Translations under genes and position numbers: made by a program
The notes under the pieces: model-generated
Database searches by the model: none
What the model was told of the DNA's origin: nothing
What the model saw: the letters and a program-made list of their open reading frames with translations, nothing else
Part shown: positions 1-8,357 of the stretch, piece after piece
How the letters are laid out: every line of letters begins with the position of its first letter
Position numbering within the stretch: position 1 is the stretch's first letter
Source of the DNA: Microcaldota archaeon
GTDB lineage: Archaea > Micrarchaeota > Micrarchaeia > Anstonellales > Bilamarchaeaceae
Assembly: GCA_016212525.1 (NCBI GenBank)
Contig: JACRGD010000010.1
Coordinates: 310,001 to 374,000 of the forward strand
Reading direction: 5' to 3'
DNA: 64,000 bases

Positions 1-2279
1 CATTTGTAGGTTATACGCTCGACACCATCCTGAATGCTTTCGCGCTTTACGATCTTGAAGCAGCCGATCTCTCCAGTGTGAGTATGCATCGTGTGTGTTC
101 CGCCGCAGGCTTCGGTGTCCACGTGTCCCATGCTCACAACCCGAAGCTCTTTTCCGGGAACTGCACCACCTTGGTAGAGAGTAAATCCATATTTTCCTTC
201 GGCCGTGTTTCTCGCAAGAACTTCGGTGACAACGGGCATATCGGACATAATATACTCATTGACCTTTTGCTCGATCCGGGCAATTTCGTCGTTAGTAATC
301 TTTCGATAGTGAGTAACATCCAAATGAGCCTTCTCTTCGCTCTTGTTCGATCCTGCCTGCCAGATATGTGAACCTAGAACCTCACGGCATGCAGCATTAA
401 GCAGGTGAGCCGCAGAGTGATGCCGGGCGATTATTTTCCTGCGAACAAGATCAACGGTTCCCTGGACAGTCTGACCAACCTTGAATTTGGCGATATCGGA
501 AGTTGCAACTTCATGCAAAGCAACACCAGACTGTTTTATGACCAATTTGACCTGTACACCATCAAGCGAACCAGTATCTGAAACCTGGCCTCCACCTTCT
601 GGGTAGAAAGCAGACTGATCAAGAACGACATATTTTTGATTGACGATTCCAAGAACTTTCGCAGAGAAATTTGCATCCCGAGTATAATATAGACCCTTAG
701 TCTTTGGAAGACCATCCACATCAGAGGGAAGAACTTTTGGTCCGGCTTCCTTGACGTTGGAATTTCCAGTTTCATCCTTCTCACGAACCTTAGCATAGAA
801 GTTACCAGGGATTTCAACTTCAATATCATTTTCCTTTGCAACTTCTGCAATCGACTCTGGAGGAATACCATTAGAGCGATAGAGCGTAAAGAGATCGTTG
901 GCGGAAATTTTGCCACTAAAGGGTCGATCTTTGTCGGCATGCGAAACATTCGAAGAGCCTCCTTTTGTCTTCTTGACCAGATTGATTACTATAGATCGGG
1001 CCTTTTCTTTTGTAGCACCATAACGCTTTTGCTCCTCGGCAATTACATCAATAGTCGTCTGGACTCCATTCTTAAGATGAGGGAAAATATAGTCGAGATG
1101 ATCCGCATGGCCCTCGACGATTTTACCATAATCGAAACTGAATCCGAATTTCTGCTCAAAGCCAAAGACCCGCCGGAGAATCATACGAAGATTGTAACCT
1201 CCACCCGAATTACTGGGGAGCATACCATCAGTAACAGTAAAGAGAAGGGTTTGCAAATGATCTGCAGATGCGTAGAGAGCCTGCAGGGGTTCAAGCTGAT
1301 CGAATAGCTCTTTTTTAGTCGTTCCGAGCATGTGAGCGACCTTTTCCTTTTCTTTCTCAAGATCCTCGACCTCATCTTCGTTGAGGCTGCCTGAAATCTT
1401 GGCATATTTGGTAAATAGATCGCGATCAATCGAAACGCCCGTCTGCTTTTTCATCTGCTCGATAACAGGACCGAAAACAACTTCATAACTTGTTGGTTCG
1501 CCAGAAGTTATCCATGCAAGTCTAGAGAGACCCGCGCCCATATCAATGACCTTGGTATTGAGCTCTTTGTAGCCAGTCTGAGTAACTTCATACTGCATAA
1601 AGACACAGTTGCCAAGCTCCAAGCCACGACAGAAATATTCGATAGAAGGACCAAAATTTCCTCCACCCGCCCAGACATCTTCCTGGAAAACAAGTTCTTC
1701 TTCTGGAATACCAAGGGCTTTGAGGTAATTTAAGTCGTGCGCCAATGCCTCATCTTTCCAGTAGAAAAGACCGGTCTTATCGGTGTTAAAAGCGTGCTGA
1801 CCAATCATGACGAAATTAGTATAGTGTCGCCCACTTACACCGACATTAGAAATATCTGAAAATCGGATGCATGGCTGTGGAACGATTAGTGGGTTGTGGG
1901 GCGGCTCAAGTTCGCCATTTACAACGTAGGGCTGGAAATCATTAATGGATGCAATAGTAAAGTATAGATCGTCCCGCCATCTTGCGACGGTTGGGTAAGG
2001 TTTGACATACCCATGACCATTTTTTGTAAAGTAGTTTTCAACAGTTTTCCAGGTGTCAATATAATTGAGTTTCTTTTTTACGGGAGTGGATCCGATAAAT
2101 TGATAGCCAATGCACGAGGGGTCGCCGCATTGATCCTGATGGCTTTTTGACCAGAACATGCGCGAGCATTTTTTACATTTTTGACGAATGAAACCCCGTT
2201 GAATAAGAGTATTGAGTTTGTAGTGTTTTTCCCATTCTGCGGCAAATTGTCTTCTTAGTTCGTCTTTGTTAACGTCCAT
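1..2279 (-). CDS. alaS: Alanyl-tRNA synthetase, archaeal type (C-terminus beyond window)
   Basis: Charges tRNA-Ala with alanine in the cytoplasm. The reading frame is open from ATG at 2279 to the window edge, about 759 codons, so only the C-terminal end (oligomerisation region) is missing. After the start (MDVNKDELRRQF) comes an archaeal Cys-rich insert (RQKCKKCSRMFW, then CGDPSCIGY), then class II catalytic sequence including WRDDLYFTIASI and the VWAGGGNFGPS segment. The editing domain keeps its zinc ligands: HHSAAH and the CGGTHT motif. This arrangement is typical of archaeal AlaRS, which has the Cys-rich insert that most bacterial enzymes lack. The gene stands alone and points out of the window. 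Identity is secure. Confidence 0.97.
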   Translation of the reverse strand, partial: MDVNKDELRRQFAAEWEKHYKLNTLIQRGFIRQKCKKCSRMFWSKSHQDQCGDPSCIGYQFIGSTPVKKKLNYIDTWKTVENYFTKNGHGYVKPYPTVARWRDDLYFTIASINDFQPYVVNGELEPPHNPLIVPQPCIRFSDISNVGVSGRHYTNFVMIGQHAFNTDKTGLFYWKDEALAHDLNYLKALGIPEEELVFQEDVWAGGGNFGPSIEYFCRGLELGNCVFMQYEVTQTGYKELNTKVIDMGAGLSRLAWITSGEPTSYEVVFGPVIEQMKKQTGVSIDRDLFTKYAKISGSLNEDEVEDLEKEKEKVAHMLGTTKKELFDQLEPLQALYASADHLQTLLFTVTDGMLPSNSGGGYNLRMILRRVFGFEQKFGFSFDYGKIVEGHADHLDYIFPHLKNGVQTTIDVIAEEQKRYGATKEKARSIVINLVKKTKGGSSNVSHADKDRPFSGKISANDLFTLYRSNGIPPESIAEVAKENDIEVEIPGNFYAKVREKDETGNSNVKEAGPKVLPSDVDGLPKTKGLYYTRDANFSAKVLGIVNQKYVVLDQSAFYPEGGGQVSDTGSLDGVQVKLVIKQSGVALHEVATSDIAKFKVGQTVQGTVDLVRRKIIARHHSAAHLLNAACREVLGSHIWQAGSNKSEEKAHLDVTHYRKITNDEIARIEQKVNEYIMSDMPVVTEVLARNTAEGKYGFTLYQGGAVPGKELRVVSMGHVDTEACGGTHTMHTHTGEIGCFKIVKRESIQDGVERITYK

Positions 2280-2369
2280 GAAAATCCCTCAGTAAGTATT
2301 ATGAATAGGGATATCTAGGATTAGGATTTTAATTAGAGACTAAAAATGGTCAGAAAGAAAACCAAGAAA

Positions 2370-2873
2370 TTATGCAGTTAGATCTTTCTGAGTGTAACCC
2401 TCAAATCTTAGAATACGATATGCATCATAAAGAGGAGTCACGATCGCTGGAGATGCAAATGTCTCATTGCGAACACTGCCAACTGAAAGAGATTCAAAGG
2501 CAGCTCTCTCAGTACGGCAGATACCAACTGCAGCCAAAGTTCGATCGATTTCTTTGAAAAAAGCGCCATAAGTCGTATCCAAATATCGCTTACTGTGGCC
2601 AGTATGATCCGGAAGAGTATCTCCAATTTTGTGATCTTTAGATGCCATTTGCCGATTTCTCCAATGACCACCAGGAAGACGGATGTGGAAATTATTAATT
2701 ACTCCACGTAAGACAACCGCACTAACAGGTTCACCAAAGGCATGAAGTTTACCATCAGGCAATCTATCCACAAAACCCATAGCACTAAATTGTTTAAGAG
2801 CAGTATGTCTTTCATGTAAAAGAGCGGTTGCAAGCTCGGGTCGCTCTGAAATCGCATGAAGTCGTCTAACCAT
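2370..2873 (-). CDS. Hypothetical protein, 167 aa
   Basis: I do not recognise this protein. It is soluble, with no signal peptide or membrane segment, and rich in Arg and His (RRLHAI, HERHTAL, PGGHWRNRQ). The middle part holds a run of His residues (KDHKIGD, DHTGHSKRY) that could bind metal, but no known motif is complete. It lies alone between alaS and an unrelated plus-strand gene. Upstream on its own strand the DNA is AT-rich, compatible with a leaderless promoter. Codon use resembles neighbouring genes and overlapping frames are short, so I consider it real. Function unknown. Confidence 0.6.
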   Translation of the reverse strand: MVRRLHAISERPELATALLHERHTALKQFSAMGFVDRLPDGKLHAFGEPVSAVVLRGVINNFHIRLPGGHWRNRQMASKDHKIGDTLPDHTGHSKRYLDTTYGAFFKEIDRTLAAVGICRTERAAFESLSVGSVRNETFASPAIVTPLYDAYRILRFEGYTQKDLTA

Positions 2874-3015
2874 AAGAAAATACCAATATACATAGTTGTA
2901 GATTCTGTTTAAAAAGGTTATGTTAAGGAACTAAGGAACCGATAGAAGAAAAATCACAAAAAACTAGAAAAATACACAAGGTATATAAGCAATCAGAGAC
3001 ATATTAGTTATCTGT

Positions 3016-3663
3016 ATGGTAGATACAAGACTAAAGCCAATTGTGCAAGTAGTAGTTAGAGATAACGTAGGCGCACTGCACAAAATGCAACTAGCTGCAC
3101 CAAGAGCAGGACAAAACGTATTTGCACCGCTTGCAGAAGCGGCAGTTGGAACAGAAGGAATCGTACTAACAGGCCAAGGATTTTTGAACATCAGAACTAG
3201 AGATGCAGATTTAGTTGCTTCTCCCGAGGGCATCACTAGAGTTCAGGGTTTCGAGTTTAGCGCTCAGAGCGATAAAACAAAACTCATCATAGTATGCAGT
3301 GGAATAGAACAACAAACAAAAAACGGAACAACCCACAAGTTAGTACGCCTAGATCATGGAGATGGAAGAATTACCATAATAGCAGAACCAATTACATCTC
3401 ACCCGTTTCACTACGACATAGTAACAAGCAGGGCAATTGAGGTAGAGCAGGTTGGTAAAAAGGGAATACGAGGCTGCATGCTAAAGGTAAGCGCCCAGGG
3501 AATAGAAGTTAGGGACAAGTCTGCAGAATACGGACAAACAGTTAAACAATGGATCTCGGATGCACTAGTGCAGGTCTATGAACAATTAGGAGTACCAATT
3601 TCTATTGAATATAAGGGAAGACGGGAGCATGAGATCGAAGTGTTAGATCAAAATAAAGAATAG
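3016..3663 (+). CDS. Hypothetical soluble protein, 215 aa
   Basis: No family recognised. The protein has no signal peptide or membrane helix. The pattern of short hydrophobic beta-like segments (VQVVVRDN, EGIVLTG, KLIIVCSG, ITIIAEP) suggests a beta-rich fold, followed by a helical C-terminus (VKQWISDALVQVYEQLG). A TATA-like GTATATAAG at about 2980-2989 lies roughly 30 nt before the ATG, the usual spacing of leaderless genes in this window, which supports the start. The A-rich third codon positions match other plus-strand genes left of 28 kb. It appears monocistronic. Confidence 0.65.
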   Translation: MVDTRLKPIVQVVVRDNVGALHKMQLAAPRAGQNVFAPLAEAAVGTEGIVLTGQGFLNIRTRDADLVASPEGITRVQGFEFSAQSDKTKLIIVCSGIEQQTKNGTTHKLVRLDHGDGRITIIAEPITSHPFHYDIVTSRAIEVEQVGKKGIRGCMLKVSAQGIEVRDKSAEYGQTVKQWISDALVQVYEQLGVPISIEYKGRREHEIEVLDQNKE

Positions 3664-3726
3664 GCTAAAACTAAAATGTTAAGAAAAAATAGAAAGAACT
3701 CGATTCGGCGCCTTTCTAAGAACAAA

Positions 3727-5130
3727 TTATTGGCCTAATTTTAGATATGAATAAACCGAAGCAGGAACAAAAATCTCGACCAGTTTCGGATCTGCCGGAT
3801 TGGTTTGATCCCAAGTCAGAGTATAGCCAGTTGAAGACGATAGGGTATGGACCTCATCGAGAACCGAAGTCAGTTGGTAGTTACTGCAATAGGTATATCC
3901 AATCCCCAAACCCCAGAACTTAACAGATTCATTTCCAAACGAGTAGGTTTGATTTCCAGAAAGATTCAAAAGAGATCCATCATCAGTCAAAAACGAATTT
4001 ATACGGAAGCCCGCACGAGGATCAGAATAGCTGAAATTCATCAAAGTCAGATTATGACCCCCAACGATCATAACCCAGGTCGGGTTCGCTGGACTGTTCG
4101 GATCAGGATTAAGCTGATCTGCGCAATCTCTAGTATGAAGCTTGGAATAGGATTTTTCATGACCCAAAGTAACCGATCGATTCGGCTGGAAATCAACGAG
4201 ATAGTAGGTTCGATCTTTTATTTTAATCGGAACGCGATCGATGCCCCGAGAATCAACCTGAGCAAGCGGAGGATCAAAGGTTATCCGAACTCCGTTTGAG
4301 AGAACGTGTTGTCGCTCGGTGAAATTATAGGGCAATAGCTCATAATGGTCAAAATAAGCAGAAACGGGCAAACTCGAAACAGTTGAAAGCGGATGAGTAT
4401 ATATCAGTTCAAATGCAGGAGCCAGCTTAAGATCCACAAACTTAAAGAGAACGGAATTGTCATTTCTAAAAAGGTTTACCTGTTCACCTTCTTTTAGATC
4501 AGAGAAATAACCATCAAGATAAATGACCACTCGAGTTGGTTTAAAGCCACAATACGAAGAAGTCGGCTCGGAAACCGTACAGTTACCCTCGAGTTTGATT
4601 TTCCATTTATCATCTGATTCGAAGGCAAGACTGCTTTTTTGACCCAGATAATCAAGCGAATAGTTCTTACCAAGAATCATCATGCTAGTTGCATTTGGAT
4701 CAGAAATTTCCTTGGAATAAATCGCATTAAAGAGGACAGTTCCATTGTGCGATTTGCCTCGAATATAGGAAGTGATCCAGATATTCTCAGATGGATCGAG
4801 TCCCTTAAGCAGAGTCCGATTTATTCGGACAAACGAATCGCTGGCGATCCCAACTCCATCAAATACACCCGGGTAATCTGAAAGAGGAAAACGCCAATCG
4901 GGCGCAGCTTCTTTTGCAAGGACCTTTAGGGTAGAGATGCGCGTATCACCAGCAGAAAGGAACAGACTTGAATCCCCACGAACCATGAGGGGGCTGGAGT
5001 TTTGAGAAAGGGAACGTACTAGATCGTCCTTAGACTGGACTTTTTCATTAGTAACGCAGCCAAACAGAAGGATCAGGGGCAAAACTAACAGAGCAAGATA
5101 GAATCCGAATGTACCGAAATTTTGTTTCAT
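3727..5130 (-). CDS. Predicted lipoprotein, 467 aa, last gene of a three-gene envelope operon
   Basis: The N-terminus is a signal peptide with a lipobox-like LLFGC (Cys25), so the mature protein is probably lipid-anchored outside the membrane. The remaining 440 residues are beta-rich and full of NxS/T sequons, as expected for a surface protein. No catalytic motif is visible and I do not recognise the family. It starts 12 bp after the stop of another small lipoprotein and shares its orientation with that gene and the SIMPL-like gene before it, so the three are probably co-transcribed. A role in surface structure or ligand binding is inference from location only. Confidence 0.75.
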   Translation of the reverse strand: MKQNFGTFGFYLALLVLPLILLFGCVTNEKVQSKDDLVRSLSQNSSPLMVRGDSSLFLSAGDTRISTLKVLAKEAAPDWRFPLSDYPGVFDGVGIASDSFVRINRTLLKGLDPSENIWITSYIRGKSHNGTVLFNAIYSKEISDPNATSMMILGKNYSLDYLGQKSSLAFESDDKWKIKLEGNCTVSEPTSSYCGFKPTRVVIYLDGYFSDLKEGEQVNLFRNDNSVLFKFVDLKLAPAFELIYTHPLSTVSSLPVSAYFDHYELLPYNFTERQHVLSNGVRITFDPPLAQVDSRGIDRVPIKIKDRTYYLVDFQPNRSVTLGHEKSYSKLHTRDCADQLNPDPNSPANPTWVMIVGGHNLTLMNFSYSDPRAGFRINSFLTDDGSLLNLSGNQTYSFGNESVKFWGLGIGYTYCSNYQLTSVLDEVHTLSSSTGYTLTWDQTNPADPKLVEIFVPASVYSYLKLGQ

Positions 5131-5142
5131 ATTTTCACCAGT

Positions 5143-5634
5143 TTACTTAAGTTGCGCATCTTCCAGTTTACCCAGAATAACTTTTTGCTCACCATTAATA
5201 TTTGTAATGATAAGAGCCACCGTATATGAAGTGGCATTAAAATCTGCAAATGTCACGTTCGAATCATCAATTTGAATAGTCTGACCAAACCGAAGCTTGA
5301 TTTCACTTTGAGACTCATTTTCAAAAAGAACAAAATGTGCACGCACTGAGTCTCCATCGCTACGAATATCGACAAACTTCAGGTAAGTTGAATTGGCACT
5401 GATCGGAGTTACGTTTGTGATGGATAATGCAGACTCGTTTTCGATCGAGGATTCGATAGGATGGACAGATAGATTGGAAGAAATCTTAGGGGAAGAAGAG
5501 ACATTAAACTTAACCAGGCTACCTTCGATCAAAGGAGCAGTAACTAAATCTACAGGGTCATGTCTCTGATTAATACAACCAAAACCAATTAGTAGAACGG
5601 TCAGCATAGATAAACAAAATAATAAATTTTTCAT
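5143..5634 (-). CDS. Predicted small lipoprotein, 163 aa
   Basis: Starts with a short signal peptide ending in the lipobox-like IGFGC (Cys20). The exported part is Ser/Asn/Thr-rich at first (residues about 25-80), then contains beta-strand-like segments (YLKFVDIR, VRAHFVLFE, YTVALIITN). No known motif is seen. Spacing is 11 bp from the upstream SIMPL-like gene and 12 bp to the downstream lipoprotein, indicating a tight operon. It may interact with its larger lipoprotein neighbour; that is inference from gene order. Confidence 0.75.
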   Translation of the reverse strand: MKNLLFCLSMLTVLLIGFGCINQRHDPVDLVTAPLIEGSLVKFNVSSSPKISSNLSVHPIESSIENESALSITNVTPISANSTYLKFVDIRSDGDSVRAHFVLFENESQSEIKLRFGQTIQIDDSNVTFADFNATSYTVALIITNINGEQKVILGKLEDAQLK

Positions 5635-5645
5635 GAATTACACCT

Positions 5646-6443
5646 CTAAGAAACCTCATAAACAACAGTTGAGCTATAAATAATTTCAACTGGAAAAGAC
5701 GAAAGAGAGTCTAGGACTTGGGGAGCTGAGTAATAGTAGACCGAGGGATCCTGATAGAATGCGCCCTGATCACTTACTGAAACAATAGTGATATTTTTTG
5801 CATTGGGAAAGAGGGTAAATAACTTGACTTTGGAATCTTCAACAGATTTACTAAATAGCTCGTGTTCGAGTGTACGCTTAACAGACTCATCTAAAGAAGC
5901 AGTCTCCAGTTTAATTTGAGTCATACCAGCCAAGGACCTAAATTTTGTAGAATTATTTGTCTTAATAGTAAAAGACTTAGAGTAGGTATAAACACGGGAA
6001 TAATCATCATAATAAGATGCACCAGAATCACTAACGCTAGTCGTACCAACTAAAACTTCAGAATCACTAAAACCAACAGAATGGACATCAGAAAGAAAAT
6101 CAGACACCTTTTGATTAAATCGCTCAGAAACTAAATCAGCCGGACCTTGGTTGGTTACATAGTAAGAGCCGGAAAACACAGTGGGGGTTTCAGCAGCAGT
6201 AGAAGTACCAGTAACAGTCACAATAACAGAATGGTTTTTTTGATTTGAACTACCATAGAACTGATTATTATAATAGGTCGGAAATGTTGAGATCGAAGTA
6301 GGCGTAGTCTGTTTAGAGGGTTCTAGTTGAGACGAAATATCAGTGCTATGGATCATTGAAATACCAATTGCAAAAACACCAAAAGCAAGTACAGCCATAA
6401 AGGCGAACAAAATTCCTTTTTCCAAACCACTCAAGTCAGTCAT
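5646..6443 (-). CDS. SIMPL (DUF541)-like membrane-anchored protein
   Basis: One N-terminal membrane helix (residues about 10-30) anchors an exterior domain. That domain shows the SIMPL/DUF541 plan: an opening strand VIVTVTGTS, a mid region with paired aromatic residues (GASYYDDYSRVYTYSKSFTI), and the closing strand SSTVVYEVS. The middle has an alpha segment with ESVKRTLEHELF. SIMPL proteins are envelope proteins of poorly defined function. It is the first gene of an operon with two lipoproteins and is divergent from a membrane-bound regulator whose promoter region contains TCGAAA-type inverted repeats. Family assignment is moderate, made by pattern only. Confidence 0.6.
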   Translation of the reverse strand: MTDLSGLEKGILFAFMAVLAFGVFAIGISMIHSTDISSQLEPSKQTTPTSISTFPTYYNNQFYGSSNQKNHSVIVTVTGTSTAAETPTVFSGSYYVTNQGPADLVSERFNQKVSDFLSDVHSVGFSDSEVLVGTTSVSDSGASYYDDYSRVYTYSKSFTIKTNNSTKFRSLAGMTQIKLETASLDESVKRTLEHELFSKSVEDSKVKLFTLFPNAKNITIVSVSDQGAFYQDPSVYYYSAPQVLDSLSSFPVEIIYSSTVVYEVS

Positions 6444-6470
6444 GTCAATTAGTTGAAAATTCGTATTAAT

Positions 6471-6510
6471 ATCGAAATTTTCGATTAAAGCTTTCGAGAA
6501 CGTTTCGAAA
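6471..6510. promoter_or_regulatory. Cluster of TTTCGA/TCGAAA inverted repeats between divergent genes
   Basis: A 15-bp palindrome, ATCGAAA-T-TTTCGAT (6471-6485), is followed by TTTCGA at 6492-6497 and the self-complementary TTTCGAAA at 6503-6510. The block sits between the SIMPL operon (minus) and the membrane-anchored winged-helix gene (plus), immediately upstream of the latter's TATA box. It looks like an operator for a dimeric regulator, perhaps the adjacent winged-helix protein itself (inference). Confidence 0.5.
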
Positions 6511-6515
6511 ATATG

Positions 6516-6525
6516 TTTATAAATA
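6516..6525 (+). promoter_or_regulatory. TATA box TTTATAAATA of the membrane regulator gene
   Basis: The element is centred about 26 nt before ATG 6546. This is the spacing of an archaeal leaderless transcript and decides the start at 6546 over an in-frame TTG at 6540. Confidence 0.6.
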
Positions 6526-6545
6526 AAAAACCCTGAGTCTTGGAT

Positions 6546-7238
6546 ATGCGTAGAATTCTTCTGGCCCTAATTATAATCACACTCATTACGCACGGATCTT
6601 TTGTTCACGGAGACATTGTCAAAAGTAAAAGTGACCATGGCAACAAAACATTAATTCAGATAACTGGAAGGTTCTCATATCAGCTTATCACCCAAAATTC
6701 AAACTATTCTATATACCTTCCAGAAGGCACATATACAATTGAGGCAACAAGTCTGGGAATAGAAAACCAAGCAGTAGCAAAGGCCAAAGAAAATGTTCAG
6801 ATAGGAGCAGAAGACCAACGGATCGATCTTTTGTTAAAACCAGAATCGAACGAATTTCTGACATATGGACTTGGAATAGCAGGAATAATCACATTAGGCA
6901 TAGGAATCTGGTTCCTGGGCCAGAAGAACACAAAAATTAATACGCAGAACCAAAGAAGCAATCCTGCAGAAGAAATTATTGAAGAAACAGAGATTGCAAA
7001 AACACAGCCAAAGCCAGCAGAGCTAGATGAAGATGCAAAGAAAGTCCTTGTTCTTTTGGAAAACATGGAAGGTAGGACAACTCAAAAAGAACTACGGGAA
7101 GCGATAGGATTCTCAGATGCAAAATTAAGTCTGATTCTAAGCGAACTTGAAAATATGAACCTCATAAAGAAATTCAAACGAGGACGAGGTAATATAATAC
7201 GAAAAATATCCACCAAACAAACGGACATAGAGCAATAA
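6546..7238 (+). CDS. Membrane-anchored winged-helix transcriptional regulator
   Basis: Domains in order: a signal/anchor helix (LLALIIITLITHGSF), an exterior beta domain with the segment YSIYLPEGTYTIEAT that resembles carboxypeptidase-regulatory-like or PEGA-type folds, a second membrane helix (about residues 106-124, GIAGIITLGIGIWFLG), an acidic linker, and a C-terminal winged helix (KKVLVLLENMEGRTTQKELREAIG, then LSLILSELENMNLIKKF). The topology puts the sensor outside and the DNA-binding domain inside. It is divergent from the SIMPL/lipoprotein operon and may control it. A second membrane-bound winged-helix protein occurs at 29891-30466. The ligand is unknown. Confidence 0.75.
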   Translation: MRRILLALIIITLITHGSFVHGDIVKSKSDHGNKTLIQITGRFSYQLITQNSNYSIYLPEGTYTIEATSLGIENQAVAKAKENVQIGAEDQRIDLLLKPESNEFLTYGLGIAGIITLGIGIWFLGQKNTKINTQNQRSNPAEEIIEETEIAKTQPKPAELDEDAKKVLVLLENMEGRTTQKELREAIGFSDAKLSLILSELENMNLIKKFKRGRGNIIRKISTKQTDIEQ

Positions 7239-7271
7239 AAAACGATATGGCCACAATAAAGTGAGATCTAA

Positions 7272-8345
7272 ATGAAAATCGGAAAATTTGAACTTGGAAT
7301 AATGGATTTGTTACTTATTTTCGTACCTGTTTCGCTCGCACTGAGTTATCTAAAATTAGCAGATAGCAGCATCCTATTCATAGTATCCCTACTTGGAATA
7401 CTTCCACTTGCATCGAAAATGGGCGAAGCTACCGAAGAACTGGCCAAAATATACGGAGGTCAGATCGGAGGCCTTCTAAATGCAACTTTTGGAAACGCGG
7501 CCGAACTCATCATTGCATTAATAGCCATCAGTCGGGGCCTTGAAGAACTGGTCAAAGCATCTCTTTCAGGAAGCATAATCGGAAATCTACTCTTTGTCCT
7601 AGGCATGAGTATGTTAGCTGGAGGGATGAAGTATAAAGAACAAAAATTTTCTCCAAATCTTGCGGGCCTTAATTCCACAATGCTACTAATAGCTTTTTTG
7701 AGCATCATGATTCCAAGCATGTTCCATTTTGTTCCAGTACAACACCGAGGAAATGACGAACAGACACTAAGTATGATCGTCTCGATCCTTTTGATAATAT
7801 TATATCTAATGAGCATGATATTCTCACTCAAAACACATCAACATCTATTTAAGAAAAGTGAGGAGGAAAAAGAAGAAAAAGCACATTGGAGCAGAAACTT
7901 TGCGATTTTAGTACTCATTGCATCCACAGTATTGCTGGCATTAGTTTCAGAGGTATTTGTGGGCCAAATCGAATCGATAGCACATGAATTTGGATTGACA
8001 GAACTGTTTATAGGTGCAGTCATAGTCGCAGTTGTGGGCAACGCCGCAGAACATATGGGCGCTATATTTTTCGCACTCAAAAATGATATAGAACTCTCAA
8101 TAAACGTAACTGCAGGATCGAGCTTGCAAATAGCGATGTTTGTGGCCCCGGTTTGCGTATTGGCCGCATCGATAATCCAAAAACCCATGGATCTTGTATT
8201 TACGCCCTTTGAAATCATAGCGGTCTTTGCAAGCGTCCTTATTGTCAATGAAATATCAAGTGATGGACGATGCAACTGGTTCGAAGGGGCTCAATTGATA
8301 GTTATGTATCTAATAATAGCAGCCCTGTTCTTCTTCGTAAGATAA
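7272..8345 (+). CDS. cax: Ca2+/H+ antiporter of the CaCA superfamily
   Basis: Exchanges cytosolic Ca2+ for protons across the membrane. The 357-aa protein is almost wholly membrane helices, with two inverted halves each bearing the signature alpha repeat: NATFGNAAELI in the first half and VVGNAAEHMGA in the second. An acidic/His loop (residues about 188-200, LFKKSEEEKEEK) separates the halves. Length is normal for prokaryotic CAX proteins. A GTGAG ribosome-binding site precedes the ATG. The carbonic-anhydrase-like gene begins 12 bp later behind its own GGAGG site, so the two are probably co-transcribed, suggesting a link between calcium export and bicarbonate or carbonate chemistry (inference). 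Confidence 0.93.
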   Translation: MKIGKFELGIMDLLLIFVPVSLALSYLKLADSSILFIVSLLGILPLASKMGEATEELAKIYGGQIGGLLNATFGNAAELIIALIAISRGLEELVKASLSGSIIGNLLFVLGMSMLAGGMKYKEQKFSPNLAGLNSTMLLIAFLSIMIPSMFHFVPVQHRGNDEQTLSMIVSILLIILYLMSMIFSLKTHQHLFKKSEEEKEEKAHWSRNFAILVLIASTVLLALVSEVFVGQIESIAHEFGLTELFIGAVIVAVVGNAAEHMGAIFFALKNDIELSINVTAGSSLQIAMFVAPVCVLAASIIQKPMDLVFTPFEIIAVFASVLIVNEISSDGRCNWFEGAQLIVMYLIIAALFFFVR

Positions 8346-8357
8346 GGAGGAAATGGC

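Noticed and set aside
536-949. 137-codon open frame on the minus strand
   Set aside because: It is a shadow of alaS in another frame; the alaS frame reads continuously through it with clear motifs.
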